Assembly: GCA_020052215.1 (NCBI GenBank)
Contig: JAGVPN010000156.1
Location: forward strand, 1-5,646
Origin: Syntrophobacterales bacterium
GTDB taxonomy: Bacteria > Desulfobacterota > Desulfobaccia > Desulfobaccales > 0-14-0-80-60-11
DNA: 5,646 nt
Reading direction: 5' to 3'
Positions 1 through 5,418 of this stretch are shown piece by piece (position 1 is the stretch's first letter; every line of letters begins with the position of its first letter). The translations under genes were made by a program, and so were the position numbers. The notes under the pieces are model-generated. The model had not been told where the DNA came from. It saw nothing but the letters and a program-made list of their open reading frames with translations, and did not search any database.

Positions 1-335
1 CCCATGTGGCTGTCGAACACCCGGGTCATGGCCTGGAAGGCGGGGGGCCAGCCATCGACGATGACCTTGGTGGATTCCTGATAAATGGGCTCAAAGAAGG
101 GAATTCCCAGCAGGTGATCCCAGTGGCCGTGGGTGAGGAGCAGGTGAAATTGGCAGGGAATATGATTCTCCATGAGATGCTGGCCTAAAAGTCGCAGGCC
201 GGTGCCGCCATCAATTACGACTCTCTGCTTGTTGGCCAGCACCACTTCCACGCAGGTGGTATTGCCGCCGAACTCCAGGGTTTGGGCCCCGGGAGCCGGA
301 ATGGAACCCCTGGTGCCCCAGAATTTAATCTCCAT
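1..335 (-). CDS. Metallo-beta-lactamase-fold hydrolase, N-terminal part (cut by window edge)
   Basis: The first 111 codons of a minus-strand gene that runs off the left edge. It begins MEIKFWGTRGSIPAPG, followed by EFGGNTTCVEV (residues 21-31) and IDGGTGLR (41-48), then the metal-binding motif THGHWDH (68-74; His69, His71, Asp73, His74 in the HxHxDH pattern) and GIPFFEPIY. This combination is typical of soluble metallo-beta-lactamase-superfamily proteins often annotated as class II cAMP-phosphodiesterase-like hydrolases, which usually bind two metal ions and hydrolyse a phosphodiester or similar bond. The true substrate cannot be told from this part, and the C-terminal metal ligands lie outside the window. 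The ATG at 333-335 is supported by AGGAG at 345-349, nine bases upstream, and by the conserved MxIKFWGTRGS beginning. It follows the DUF1786 gene in the same direction, but a repeat-filled gap of 195 bp separates them, so it may have its own promoter. Confidence 0.9.
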   Translation of the reverse strand, partial: MEIKFWGTRGSIPAPGAQTLEFGGNTTCVEVVLANKQRVVIDGGTGLRLLGQHLMENHIPCQFHLLLTHGHWDHLLGIPFFEPIYQESTKVIVDGWPPAFQAMTRVFDSHM

Positions 336-344
336 AGCCTTGGT

Positions 345-349
345 CTCCT
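345..349 (-). promoter_or_regulatory. Ribosome binding site of the metallo-hydrolase gene
   Basis: AGGAG on the minus strand, separated by nine bases from the ATG at 333-335. It fixes the start codon of the partial metallo-hydrolase gene. Confidence 0.65.
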
Positions 350-380
350 GCTGCCGCCGGGTAAATTGAAGAATAAGGTC

Positions 381-500
381 TTATGCCAAGTTGCCGTCAA
401 ACAAGTAATCATCCGAAGTGTAGGGGCGGTTCGCGAACCGCCCCTACGGTGGTTGCGACCATAAAGCCAGAATTACCTCTATGACGGCAACTTGGTATTA
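381..500. repeat. About 120-bp nested inverted-repeat element (possible MITE- or REP-like insertion)
   Basis: The arms CCAAGTTGCCGTCA (386-399) and TGACGGCAACTTGG (482-495) are exact reverse complements over 14 bp. The match extends with two mismatches to about 19 bp (381-399 with 482-500). Between them lies the perfect palindrome at 420-447. The unit fills most of the gap between the DUF1786 stop and the metallo-hydrolase start. It has no coding potential that I can support. I see no clear target-site duplication, so calling it a mobile element is an inference; it could also be a composite of two independent repeats. Confidence 0.6.
420..447. repeat. 28-nt perfect palindrome, GTAG-headed and REP-like
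   Basis: Each half reads GTAGGGGCGGTTCG and the second half is its exact reverse complement, so both strands begin with GTAG. As RNA or single-stranded DNA it can form a very stable GC-rich hairpin. On the minus strand it lies about 84 bases downstream of the DUF1786 stop codon. There is no U-tract after it, so a standard intrinsic terminator is not supported; it could stabilise the 3' end of the transcript or act as a REP-type element. Similar palindromes of this general kind are, from memory, scattered through many bacterial genomes. Confidence 0.85.
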
Positions 501-530
501 CGGTAACCTCCGCCCGAGGCTGATCTCCTC

Positions 531-1589
531 TCAATAGTCGGCCAGATTCAGTGGATAATTCTCCAGTTCCAAGAACGCCGCCACCAGGCCGAAACAGCCG
601 GAAAGCATCATATCACCGAACGGCGCGGCAAAGACCCCGGGCCCGCCCTGGGCCAGGCGCCGGCGGGGGCCGGTGATGACGGTAAAGGCAAATGAACCTT
701 TGGCAATAAAGTCCGATGCATAGGCGCACCCATGCCCCTGGTCGTCAAAGACCTCGGCGTTGGTAAGTCGGCCCTGCTGGAATCGCGCTACCTGATCCCA
801 GAGTTTTTCCGGACTTAACAGCCCGGTGTGATGCTCGTAGATCCCCCAGAGGCGGTCGCCCCGGACCAGGGCCGCAAAGGTGTGGGCATTGCCCACGTTG
901 ATCACCGTGAGACCGCGATCCAGATGCCCCCGGGCCTGGGGATCGAGGAGCGCCCCCCGGACTCCCGCCGCGCAGGTATCCATCAACAGCACCCCGGGTA
1001 AAACCTCGGCCACGGCCGCCATCCGGGTGAAGCGGCTGGGTGGCCGGCGGTAGGCCAGGTCCGCCAGTTTGCCTCCCTGCTCCAGAAAATTTTCCCAGCC
1101 CTGGAAGCGGAAACGGCGGTTGCTGCCCTGGGGGTGAAACCCATGGTCCTGCACGGCCACGGCAAAATGGCTGGGAAAGGGGACCTCAAAGGCCGCCAGC
1201 ACCTGGCGCCAGTCTTCCACCCCCACGTCTCCCAGGGTCAGGGTCACGGCCTCGGGGGGCGGGGACTCGGCGAGGATCACCCCCCAGGCTTGCACCGCGT
1301 CCAGGCGGTCGCTGAAGGTGTAGGCCGCCTGGGGCGTGGCATAGACCGGCAGGCCCTGGCCCAAGTGGCCCCGGATCGCCTGGGTCAAGGCGCCGCCGCC
1401 CATGACCCGGCCCTGCAAGAAAATGGATTGCCCCTGCGCGGTGAAGCGCCGCACCCGCCGGGCCAGGACCTGGGTGGGCGCCGGCAGGACCAGCTTGACG
1501 CCGTTTTCCACGGTCTGACCCGCCTCCCAGATAAAGATATCCTGAGTGCCACCGCCCACGTCCACGGCAAACAGCGATCCCTTAAACAT
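531..1589 (-). CDS. DUF1786 family protein with ASKHA-like phosphate motifs (often labelled pyruvate formate-lyase activating enzyme)
   Basis: A 352-residue protein. Near the N-terminus FAVDVGGGTQDI (residues 7-18) resembles the phosphate-1 loop of the actin/sugar kinase/Hsp70 (ASKHA) fold, and LTVINVGNAHTFAAL (227-241) resembles a phosphate-2 loop. Between them are GRVMGGG (60-66) and VYATPQAAYTFSDRL (82-96), and late in the protein EHHTGLLSPEKL (252-263) and FGDMMLSGCFGL (324-335), which I recognise as DUF1786 hallmarks. The family is often named a pyruvate formate-lyase activating enzyme, but no radical-SAM CxxxCxxC motif is present, so that name looks unsupported. A nucleotide-dependent kinase or ATPase role is an inference. 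I chose the ATG at 1587-1589 because it directly precedes the conserved core and has GGGA eight bases upstream. An ATG at 1596-1598 is possible; a start at 1703 would place 38 unconserved residues inside the upstream gene. It overlaps the nucleoside phosphorylase stop by 8 bp, implying coupled translation. Confidence 0.82.
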   Translation of the reverse strand: MFKGSLFAVDVGGGTQDIFIWEAGQTVENGVKLVLPAPTQVLARRVRRFTAQGQSIFLQGRVMGGGALTQAIRGHLGQGLPVYATPQAAYTFSDRLDAVQAWGVILAESPPPEAVTLTLGDVGVEDWRQVLAAFEVPFPSHFAVAVQDHGFHPQGSNRRFRFQGWENFLEQGGKLADLAYRRPPSRFTRMAAVAEVLPGVLLMDTCAAGVRGALLDPQARGHLDRGLTVINVGNAHTFAALVRGDRLWGIYEHHTGLLSPEKLWDQVARFQQGRLTNAEVFDDQGHGCAYASDFIAKGSFAFTVITGPRRRLAQGGPGVFAAPFGDMMLSGCFGLVAAFLELENYPLNLADY

Positions 1590-2382
1590 GGCCGCCATCC
1601 CACTGGGCTGCCGCAGCCAACACCAGGCGGGCGGCCTGATCCCGGGCCCGGCGAAAAGGCTCCGAGCGGTAGCCCGGGTTCCATTGCAGGGTGGCCAATT
1701 CATCTGAAACCACCAGCAGCCCGGCCACCGGCACCTGCCGGAACCGGCCCACAGTGAACAGGGCCGCCATTTCCATGTCGACTCCCAGGACCCCCTGGGC
1801 CTGGTAGGCCGCTACCTGCGACGCGGTTTCCCGGTAAAAGCCGTCGGTGGACCAGACCGGCCCCTCCTGCCAGCGGTGCCCCGAGGTCGAAAGCAGGCGC
1901 CGCAGGACTCCGTTAAGCTCCGGGTCCGGGTCCGGGGCTTGACCGTCCAGGGGATAGTGCCCGGAGGTGCCCTCAGTGCTTACCGTGGTGCTGGGGAGCA
2001 CCAGGTCGCCGATCTTAAGCAGGGACTGGAGGGAGCCGCACCAGCCCAGGGCCAGAACCATGCGGGCCCCCAGGACCATAAGCTTCTCCAGCACCATGAC
2101 GGCATAAGGCGCCCCCAGAGCCGGGGCCGTGAGGGTGATGGGTTGGCCATCCCAGCGCCCCTCCCTTAAGGCGCAGTTGTAGATGTAGCGGGGCGAATCC
2201 TGCGGCTGCACCAGGCGGCAGAGATCGCGGTAGTCAGGCAGGGTGAAGGTGAGAATCACCCGCGCCGTTACCGGGTGGTCCCAGGTTTCCCGGGTCGGGT
2301 TGATGATCGCCGCCGAGGGTGAGGCCCCGGTATCTGGAGTTCCTGGACAATCCAGAGGTATGTTTCCCAATTTATATGACAT
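1582..2382 (-). CDS. Nucleoside phosphorylase, probably purine-type
   Basis: A 266-residue cytosolic enzyme of the PNP/UDP phosphorylase family, which splits a nucleoside with phosphate into free base and ribose-1-phosphate. Visible motifs are AIINP (residues 25-29) at the start of the conserved region, GAPYAVMVLEKLMVLGAR (90-107), the phosphate/ribose-site loop LGWCGSL (112-118), IGDLVLP (124-130), VWSTDGFYRET (176-186), VDMEMAAL (201-208), whose Met203-Glu204 correspond to the ribose-binding Met-Glu, and VVSDEL (224-229). Asp227 in the SD pair matches the catalytic aspartate of hexameric purine nucleoside phosphorylases and argues for a purine base, but the exact substrate is not decided by sequence; uridine phosphorylase or a methylthioadenosine-type activity are alternatives. 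The first 24 residues look unlike the family core. The ATG at 2380-2382 has no convincing ribosome binding site, and a stop codon (TAA) lies a few codons upstream in frame. It overlaps the DUF1786 gene at its 3' end. Confidence 0.87.
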   Translation of the reverse strand: MSYKLGNIPLDCPGTPDTGASPSAAIINPTRETWDHPVTARVILTFTLPDYRDLCRLVQPQDSPRYIYNCALREGRWDGQPITLTAPALGAPYAVMVLEKLMVLGARMVLALGWCGSLQSLLKIGDLVLPSTTVSTEGTSGHYPLDGQAPDPDPELNGVLRRLLSTSGHRWQEGPVWSTDGFYRETASQVAAYQAQGVLGVDMEMAALFTVGRFRQVPVAGLLVVSDELATLQWNPGYRSEPFRRARDQAARLVLAAAAQWDGGHV

Positions 2383-2397
2383 GATTAGCCAGTTTTT

Positions 2398-2482
2398 ACC
2401 CCCCTTTTCTAAAGGGGGGTAAGGGGGGATTACTATAACCGCTTGGAAATCCCCCTAAATCCCCCTTTTTCAAAGGGGGACT
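2398..2482. repeat. Inverted pair of C-tract/G-tract hairpin repeats
   Basis: Copy A (2398-2431) contains CCCCCCTTT-TCT-AAAGGGGGG followed by TAAGGGGGGATT. Copy B (2448-2482) is a diverged inverted copy, AATCCCCCTAAAT followed by CCCCCTTT-TTC-AAAGGGGG. Each copy can form an 8-9 bp hairpin, and the two copies can also pair with each other across a 16-bp spacer. From memory, repeats of this general type recur in intergenic DNA of many environmental bacteria; copy number in this genome is unknown. On the minus strand the pair lies after the DedA stop and just before the nucleoside phosphorylase start, so it is probably in the 5' leader of the latter. Neither hairpin is followed by a strong U-tract, so I do not call a terminator. 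Confidence 0.8.
2434..2461 (-). promoter_or_regulatory. Weak candidate promoter for nucleoside phosphorylase
   Basis: On the minus strand TTTAGG and TATAGT are separated by 16 bases in the spacer and inner arm of the C-tract repeat pair, upstream of the ATG at 2382. The -35 match is poor and this is only a consensus-based suggestion. Confidence 0.15.
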
Positions 2483-2582
2483 TTCTGCATTACCGATCTT
2501 TGAGGATTGGATAATTACTTACGTTGATTTTCGCAAACAAGTATCAAGACGCCAACCCTCACCGCCGCCTCAGTTTCGCTGC

Positions 2583-3194
2583 TCATGCCGGCTTCCGTGC
2601 ATGCTTAACTTTCCAGACCAGGTAAACCACGGCGCCAATCAACCCGGCGACCACGAAGTAGTCCAGAATGTGGGTATATTTCTGAATAAGCGGCCAATTT
2701 TGCTTGAGCCGGAACCCTAAATACGTCAGAAACCCGTTCCACAGGGTGGCCCCCACTGTGGTATAGAGGATAAAGGGGACAAGGGGCATCCGGGCCAGAC
2801 CCGCGGGGATGGAGATGAGATGGCGCACCACCGGGATAAACCGGGAGATAAAAATAGTCTTGCCGCCGTGGCGGAAAAAAAAGTTCTCAGTCCACTCCAG
2901 GTGGTGCGGGTTGAGCAGCAGGTAGCGGCCGTAGCGCAGCACCACCGGTTTCCCCAGCATCCCCATGCCGTAGGACAGGAGCGATCCCACGATGGAGCCC
3001 AGAGTGCTGGCCACCATCACCGGGACCAGGCCAAATTGCCCCGTGAAGATCAAAAAGCCCGCAAAGGGCATGACCAGTTCGCTGGGGACGGGGGCAACCA
3101 TGCTTTCCAGGGTCATCAACAGGAAAACGCCGACGTAACCGCATTGATTGATGAACCAAGTATTGTAGTAACACAGGGCTTCAGTCAGTCCCAT
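2583..3194 (-). CDS. DedA (SNARE-associated/VTT domain) family membrane protein
   Basis: A 203-residue integral inner-membrane protein of the usual DedA length (about 200). Hydrophobic stretches cover roughly residues 17-29, 41-62, 64-80, 136-160 and 178-194. Family signatures are visible: LESMVAPVPSELVMPFAGF (29-47) with Glu30 and Glu39, GSIVGSLLSYGMG (66-78), and the re-entrant segment SRFIPVVRHLISIPAGLARM (117-136) with Arg118 and Arg124, matching the conserved RxxPxxRxxxxxxAG pattern. DedA proteins are needed for membrane homeostasis and proton-motive-force-dependent processes, and some members flip undecaprenyl phosphate or phospholipids; which substrate applies here is not determined. 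The ATG at 3192-3194 lies inside the 3' end of the nicotinate phosphoribosyltransferase gene (14-bp overlap), with GGGAG at 3207-3211, twelve bases upstream, so translation is probably coupled. No biochemical link between the two products is known to me. Confidence 0.9.
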   Translation of the reverse strand: MGLTEALCYYNTWFINQCGYVGVFLLMTLESMVAPVPSELVMPFAGFLIFTGQFGLVPVMVASTLGSIVGSLLSYGMGMLGKPVVLRYGRYLLLNPHHLEWTENFFFRHGGKTIFISRFIPVVRHLISIPAGLARMPLVPFILYTTVGATLWNGFLTYLGFRLKQNWPLIQKYTHILDYFVVAGLIGAVVYLVWKVKHARKPA

Positions 3195-4572
3195 AATTGC
3201 CGTTTTCTCCCAATTCCCGGCGCCGGATCTGCTGCGCCACCCGGGATTGTAACTCCGTCAGCCCGGGACTCAGACTCACCGGGTAGGGGGTAGGGTCTTG
3301 TAAGACCTTGTGGGCTTCGGGCAGCCGGGCGAACTGGGCCTGGAAATATTCCCGGCACTCCGAAAGCGCCGGCAGCGGCCGGATGATCCGGCCGTTGGCC
3401 ATCACCGGCTGGAGCAGCGGCGTGCCCCCCGGGATGGCCTCCCGGCGCAAGGCGATGGTATCCCGGGCCATGGCGCCCTGGTGGTCAAACCAGCGCCAAA
3501 CCTGCTTTTTGTCCACCAGGGTGACCTTGCCGGCGGACAGCTTCATCACCGGCTGATCATTGTAGCGCACCAGTTTATAGGCGATGTCAAAGTACGGGGC
3601 GTCCGCCGAGACCCCCATTTTGGTGCCCACGGCAAAGGCGTCGATCCGGGCCCCGTCGGCCAGCGCCCGGGCGATTTTGTACTCGTCGAAATTGCCGCTG
3701 GCCAGGATGCGCACGTAGCCTAAGCCCTGGTCATCCAAGATCCGGCGCACTTCCTGGCTGATGGCCGCCATGTCGCCGCTGTCCAGGCGCACGAAGTCCA
3801 GGCGCTGGCCCCGGGCCTCCATCTCTTTGGCCACCGTCACCGCGTGCCGGGCCCCGGAGATATTGTCATAGGTGTCGATCAACAGGGTGACGATGGTGGG
3901 GAAGTTCCGGGCGAACACCCGGAAGGCGTCAATTTCGTGGGGGAAACTGATGATGTAGGAATGGGCCATGGTTCCGAAAATGGGAATGCCGAAGAGTTTC
4001 CCCGCCAGGACGTTGCTGGTGCCCAAAAACCCCGCCAGGTAACTGGCCCGGGCTACTTTGAGACCGGCGTCGCGGCCCTGGGTGCGCCGCAAAGAAAAAT
4101 CCACCAGGGGCCGGCCCCCGGCCGCCTGGACCGACCGGGAGGCCTTGGTGGCGATCATGGTCTGGAGGCTGACGGCGTTGATGATGAAAGTCTCCGCCAG
4201 TTGGGCCTCAATGATGGGCGCGCTCACTTCCAGGATGGGCTCATCTGCGAAAAAGATGCTGCCTTCGGGAAGGGCCTGGACCTCGCCGGTGAAGCGGAAA
4301 TCTTTCAGAAAGTCCAAAAAGCGCGCCGGAAAGAGGCCGGTGGACCCGAGATAAGACAGGTCATCGTCCGTGAAACGCAGGGTTTCCAGATACTGCAAGA
4401 CCTCGGACAGCCCCGCGGCCACAAAGTAGTTGCGCTGGGCCGGATACTTGCGGATGAACAGGCTGAAGGTGGCTTCCTCATGCATGTTCTGGTCGAAATA
4501 GCAGGCCGCCATGGTCAGTTGGTAAAGGTCCGTCAACAGCGCCGGCGGTTCATCCGATAATTGTTGGTCCAA
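3181..4572 (-). CDS. pncB: Nicotinate phosphoribosyltransferase
   Basis: A 463-residue cytosolic enzyme of NAD salvage (Preiss-Handler pathway) that joins nicotinate to PRPP, giving nicotinate mononucleotide and pyrophosphate, with ATP hydrolysis. Motifs in order are LLTDLYQLTMA (residues 12-22), the family N-terminal signature; FSLRRTQG (159-166) in the substrate site; IFGTMAHSYIISF (198-210), whose His204 is the expected phosphorylated histidine; VRLDSGD (261-267); ILASGNFDEYKI (289-300); and AVGTKMGVS (314-322) in the phosphate-binding part. The length fits the family (about 400-540). The start is TTG at 4570-4572, supported by GAGGT at 4577-4581, four bases away, and because no ATG occurs before the conserved TDLYQLTM. 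The C-terminal tail (about 440-463) is variable and its last codons overlap the DedA gene. The gene appears complete, and a RAYT element sits upstream of it. Confidence 0.94.
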   Translation of the reverse strand: MDQQLSDEPPALLTDLYQLTMAACYFDQNMHEEATFSLFIRKYPAQRNYFVAAGLSEVLQYLETLRFTDDDLSYLGSTGLFPARFLDFLKDFRFTGEVQALPEGSIFFADEPILEVSAPIIEAQLAETFIINAVSLQTMIATKASRSVQAAGGRPLVDFSLRRTQGRDAGLKVARASYLAGFLGTSNVLAGKLFGIPIFGTMAHSYIISFPHEIDAFRVFARNFPTIVTLLIDTYDNISGARHAVTVAKEMEARGQRLDFVRLDSGDMAAISQEVRRILDDQGLGYVRILASGNFDEYKIARALADGARIDAFAVGTKMGVSADAPYFDIAYKLVRYNDQPVMKLSAGKVTLVDKKQVWRWFDHQGAMARDTIALRREAIPGGTPLLQPVMANGRIIRPLPALSECREYFQAQFARLPEAHKVLQDPTPYPVSLSPGLTELQSRVAQQIRRRELGENGNYGTD

Positions 4573-4576
4573 GTTT

Positions 4577-4581
4577 ACCTC
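4577..4581 (-). promoter_or_regulatory. Ribosome binding site that supports the TTG start of pncB
   Basis: GAGGT on the minus strand, four bases before the TTG at 4570-4572. No ATG or GTG exists in frame between this site and the conserved TDLYQLTM motif, so this site decides the start. Confidence 0.65.
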
Positions 4582-4669
4582 AATGGGGGGCGGAAGGGCC
4601 TCTGCCGATCTAACCTTCCCCGAAGCCTCTGGAAAATTCCTCTTATCTTATTACAATACCCCGATGGTT

Positions 4670-4698
4670 TCTATAATTTTGGTTATTTTTTTCGGGAA
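4670..4698 (-). promoter_or_regulatory. Candidate promoter of pncB-dedA
   Basis: In the most A+T-rich part of the gap upstream of pncB, the minus strand carries TTCCCG (4693-4698) and TATAGA (4670-4675) with a 17-base spacer. The -10 is reasonable and the -35 weak. It sits about 100 bases upstream of the start codon and downstream of the RAYT element, so the pncB operon can have its own promoter. This is a consensus-based suggestion only. Confidence 0.25.
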
Positions 4699-4776
4699 TG
4701 AACCGCGGGGATAACGGGGTCCAAGTCCAGGGGATGGCGGTCGGCCGCAGAGGCCGGGCAACCCCGGGAAAAGCAA

Positions 4777-4797
4777 GTAGGGTGCGTCCTACGTACC
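4777..4797 (+). repeat. REP-like hairpin, left copy
   Basis: GTAG (4777-4780) followed by GGTGCGT-CCT-ACGTACC (4781-4797). The stem is seven base pairs with one G-T wobble caused by T at 4794 where the other copies have C. It ends six bases from the stop codon of the RAYT gene. The GTAG head matches the tetranucleotide that RAYT proteins are known to recognise beside REP hairpins. Confidence 0.8.
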
Positions 4798-4803
4798 ATA
4801 AAA

Positions 4804-5355
4804 TTATTCTCCGAAGTCGATTGCTTCACCTACGTCAACCGGATCGCTGCCCCAATCTGGTGGATAGATCCCTGCGGCCGCCAACCTGTGGAAGGAAGAA
4901 AACGGCCAATCCGCCACTTGCCGCACCTTGCCATGTTTCACCGGATTCCAATGCAAATAATCCATATGGCGCTTGAAATCCAGGTCATCCCGGATTTGAT
5001 GCTCCCAAAATCGTCTCTGCCAGATACCGCTTTCTTTGCGTTTCTGCTTGGAATCACTGACTGGTTCCCCATTACTGAATTGCCTGCCGCAGTGATTGCT
5101 TACCTGCCGCTTAATAATGGCCCATCGAGAGGCGTAACGGTTATCCTCCGGAGGCAAAGTCCAAACGGCATGTAGGTGATCGGGTAAAAGCACCCAGGCT
5201 TCGATCTTGAATGGCATAGTTTGCCGGGCTCTTTGAATGCCTTCGCGCAAAGCCAGGCGGACAATTTCGTTGGTTAAAATTGGTCGACGCAGATAGGTTA
5301 CCAGCGTGAAAAAATAGGTGCCACCTGAAGTCTTGACTCGGCAATATTCCGGCAT
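4804..5355 (-). CDS. REP-associated tyrosine transposase (RAYT, Y1 HUH family)
   Basis: A 183-residue Y1-type HUH endonuclease of the TnpA-REP group, expected to bind and nick single-stranded REP hairpin DNA through a 5'-phosphotyrosine link. It opens MPEYCRVKTSGGTYFFTLVTYLRRPIL, the usual RAYT beginning. The metal-binding HxH motif is in LLPDHLHAVWTLP (His60 and His62), and the RAYT hallmark IWQRRFWEHQIRDDLDFKRHMDYLHWNPVKHG (111-142) carries the probable catalytic Tyr133 and the NPVKHG signature, followed by WPFSSF (150-155). All active-site features are present and no stop or frameshift is seen. I chose the ATG at 5353-5355 by family alignment; a GTG at 5365-5367 would add four residues, and neither has a good ribosome binding site. 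The gene looks less GC-rich than its neighbours, in keeping with horizontal origin. REP-like hairpins abut both ends. Confidence 0.93.
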   Translation of the reverse strand: MPEYCRVKTSGGTYFFTLVTYLRRPILTNEIVRLALREGIQRARQTMPFKIEAWVLLPDHLHAVWTLPPEDNRYASRWAIIKRQVSNHCGRQFSNGEPVSDSKQKRKESGIWQRRFWEHQIRDDLDFKRHMDYLHWNPVKHGKVRQVADWPFSSFHRLAAAGIYPPDWGSDPVDVGEAIDFGE

Positions 5356-5371
5356 AAATTCATTCACTTGT

Positions 5372-5392
5372 GGTGCGTAGGACGCACCCTAC
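5372..5392 (-). repeat. REP-like hairpin, right inner copy
   Basis: On the minus strand, GTAG (5389-5392) precedes the perfect seven-base-pair hairpin GGTGCGT-CCT-ACGCACC (5372-5388). It is inverted relative to the left copy, so both GTAG heads point outward from the RAYT gene. It lies in the region that must hold the RAYT promoter or leader. Confidence 0.85.
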
Positions 5393-5418
5393 ACTTTTAA
5401 CTTTCGATATCCGAACTA

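Larger units (their letters stand above)
4573..4776. other. Gap upstream of pncB, no gene seen
   Basis: About 200 bp between the left REP-like hairpin and pncB. It holds a locally A+T-rich patch (about 4635-4692) inside otherwise GC-rich DNA, the weak pncB promoter candidate, and a small inverted repeat CGGCC-GCAGA-GGCCG at 4742-4756. I see no open frame with protein-like features and no recognisable riboswitch or NAD-responsive operator. Confidence 0.5.
4777..5392. mobile_element. RAYT-REP unit (transposase gene with inverted terminal REP hairpins)
   Basis: A compact unit of 616 bp. The left end (4777-4797) and the right end (5372-5392, opposite strand) are inverted copies matching at 20 of 21 positions, with a single difference at 4794. 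Each has GTAG at its outer edge followed by a hairpin. Between them lies one minus-strand gene, the RAYT transposase, with only 6 bp between its stop codon and the left repeat and 16 bp between its ATG and the right repeat. This is the layout described for RAYT genes with flanking REP sequences. No target-site duplication is visible and none is expected for Y1 HUH enzymes. Whether the unit still moves as a whole is not known; RAYTs are often regarded as domesticated. Confidence 0.75.

Noticed and set aside
420..447. Palindrome considered as the intrinsic terminator of the DUF1786 gene
   Set aside because: There is no U-tract after the stem on the minus strand and it is more than 80 bases beyond the stop codon.
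1590..1703. Longer start for the DUF1786 protein, adding 38 residues
   Set aside because: The extra part lies wholly within the nucleoside phosphorylase gene, is rich in Pro, Arg and Trp as expected from an out-of-frame reading of GC-rich coding DNA, and precedes the conserved MFKGSLFAVDVGGGT beginning.
1134..1757. Plus-strand open frame of 207 codons
   Set aside because: It runs opposite to the DUF1786 and nucleoside phosphorylase genes; its translation is rich in Gly, Pro, His and Arg with no domain features, as usual for antisense frames in GC-rich DNA.
2398..2482. C-tract hairpins considered as intrinsic terminators for dedA
   Set aside because: On the minus strand neither hairpin is followed by a run of U; the A/T bases sit within the repeat unit itself, so terminator function cannot be supported.
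3844..4560. Plus-strand open frame of 238 codons
   Set aside because: It is entirely antisense to the nicotinate phosphoribosyltransferase gene, which has clear family motifs; the antisense product has none.
4651..4677. Plus-strand TTACAA and TATAAT resembling a promoter
   Set aside because: The spacing is only 15 bases and there is no plus-strand gene after it; the match is likely due to the local A+T-rich patch.
4698..4976. Plus-strand open frame of 92 codons starting in the pncB-RAYT gap
   Set aside because: It runs through the left REP hairpin and then antisense to the RAYT gene; no protein-like pattern or ribosome binding site is seen.
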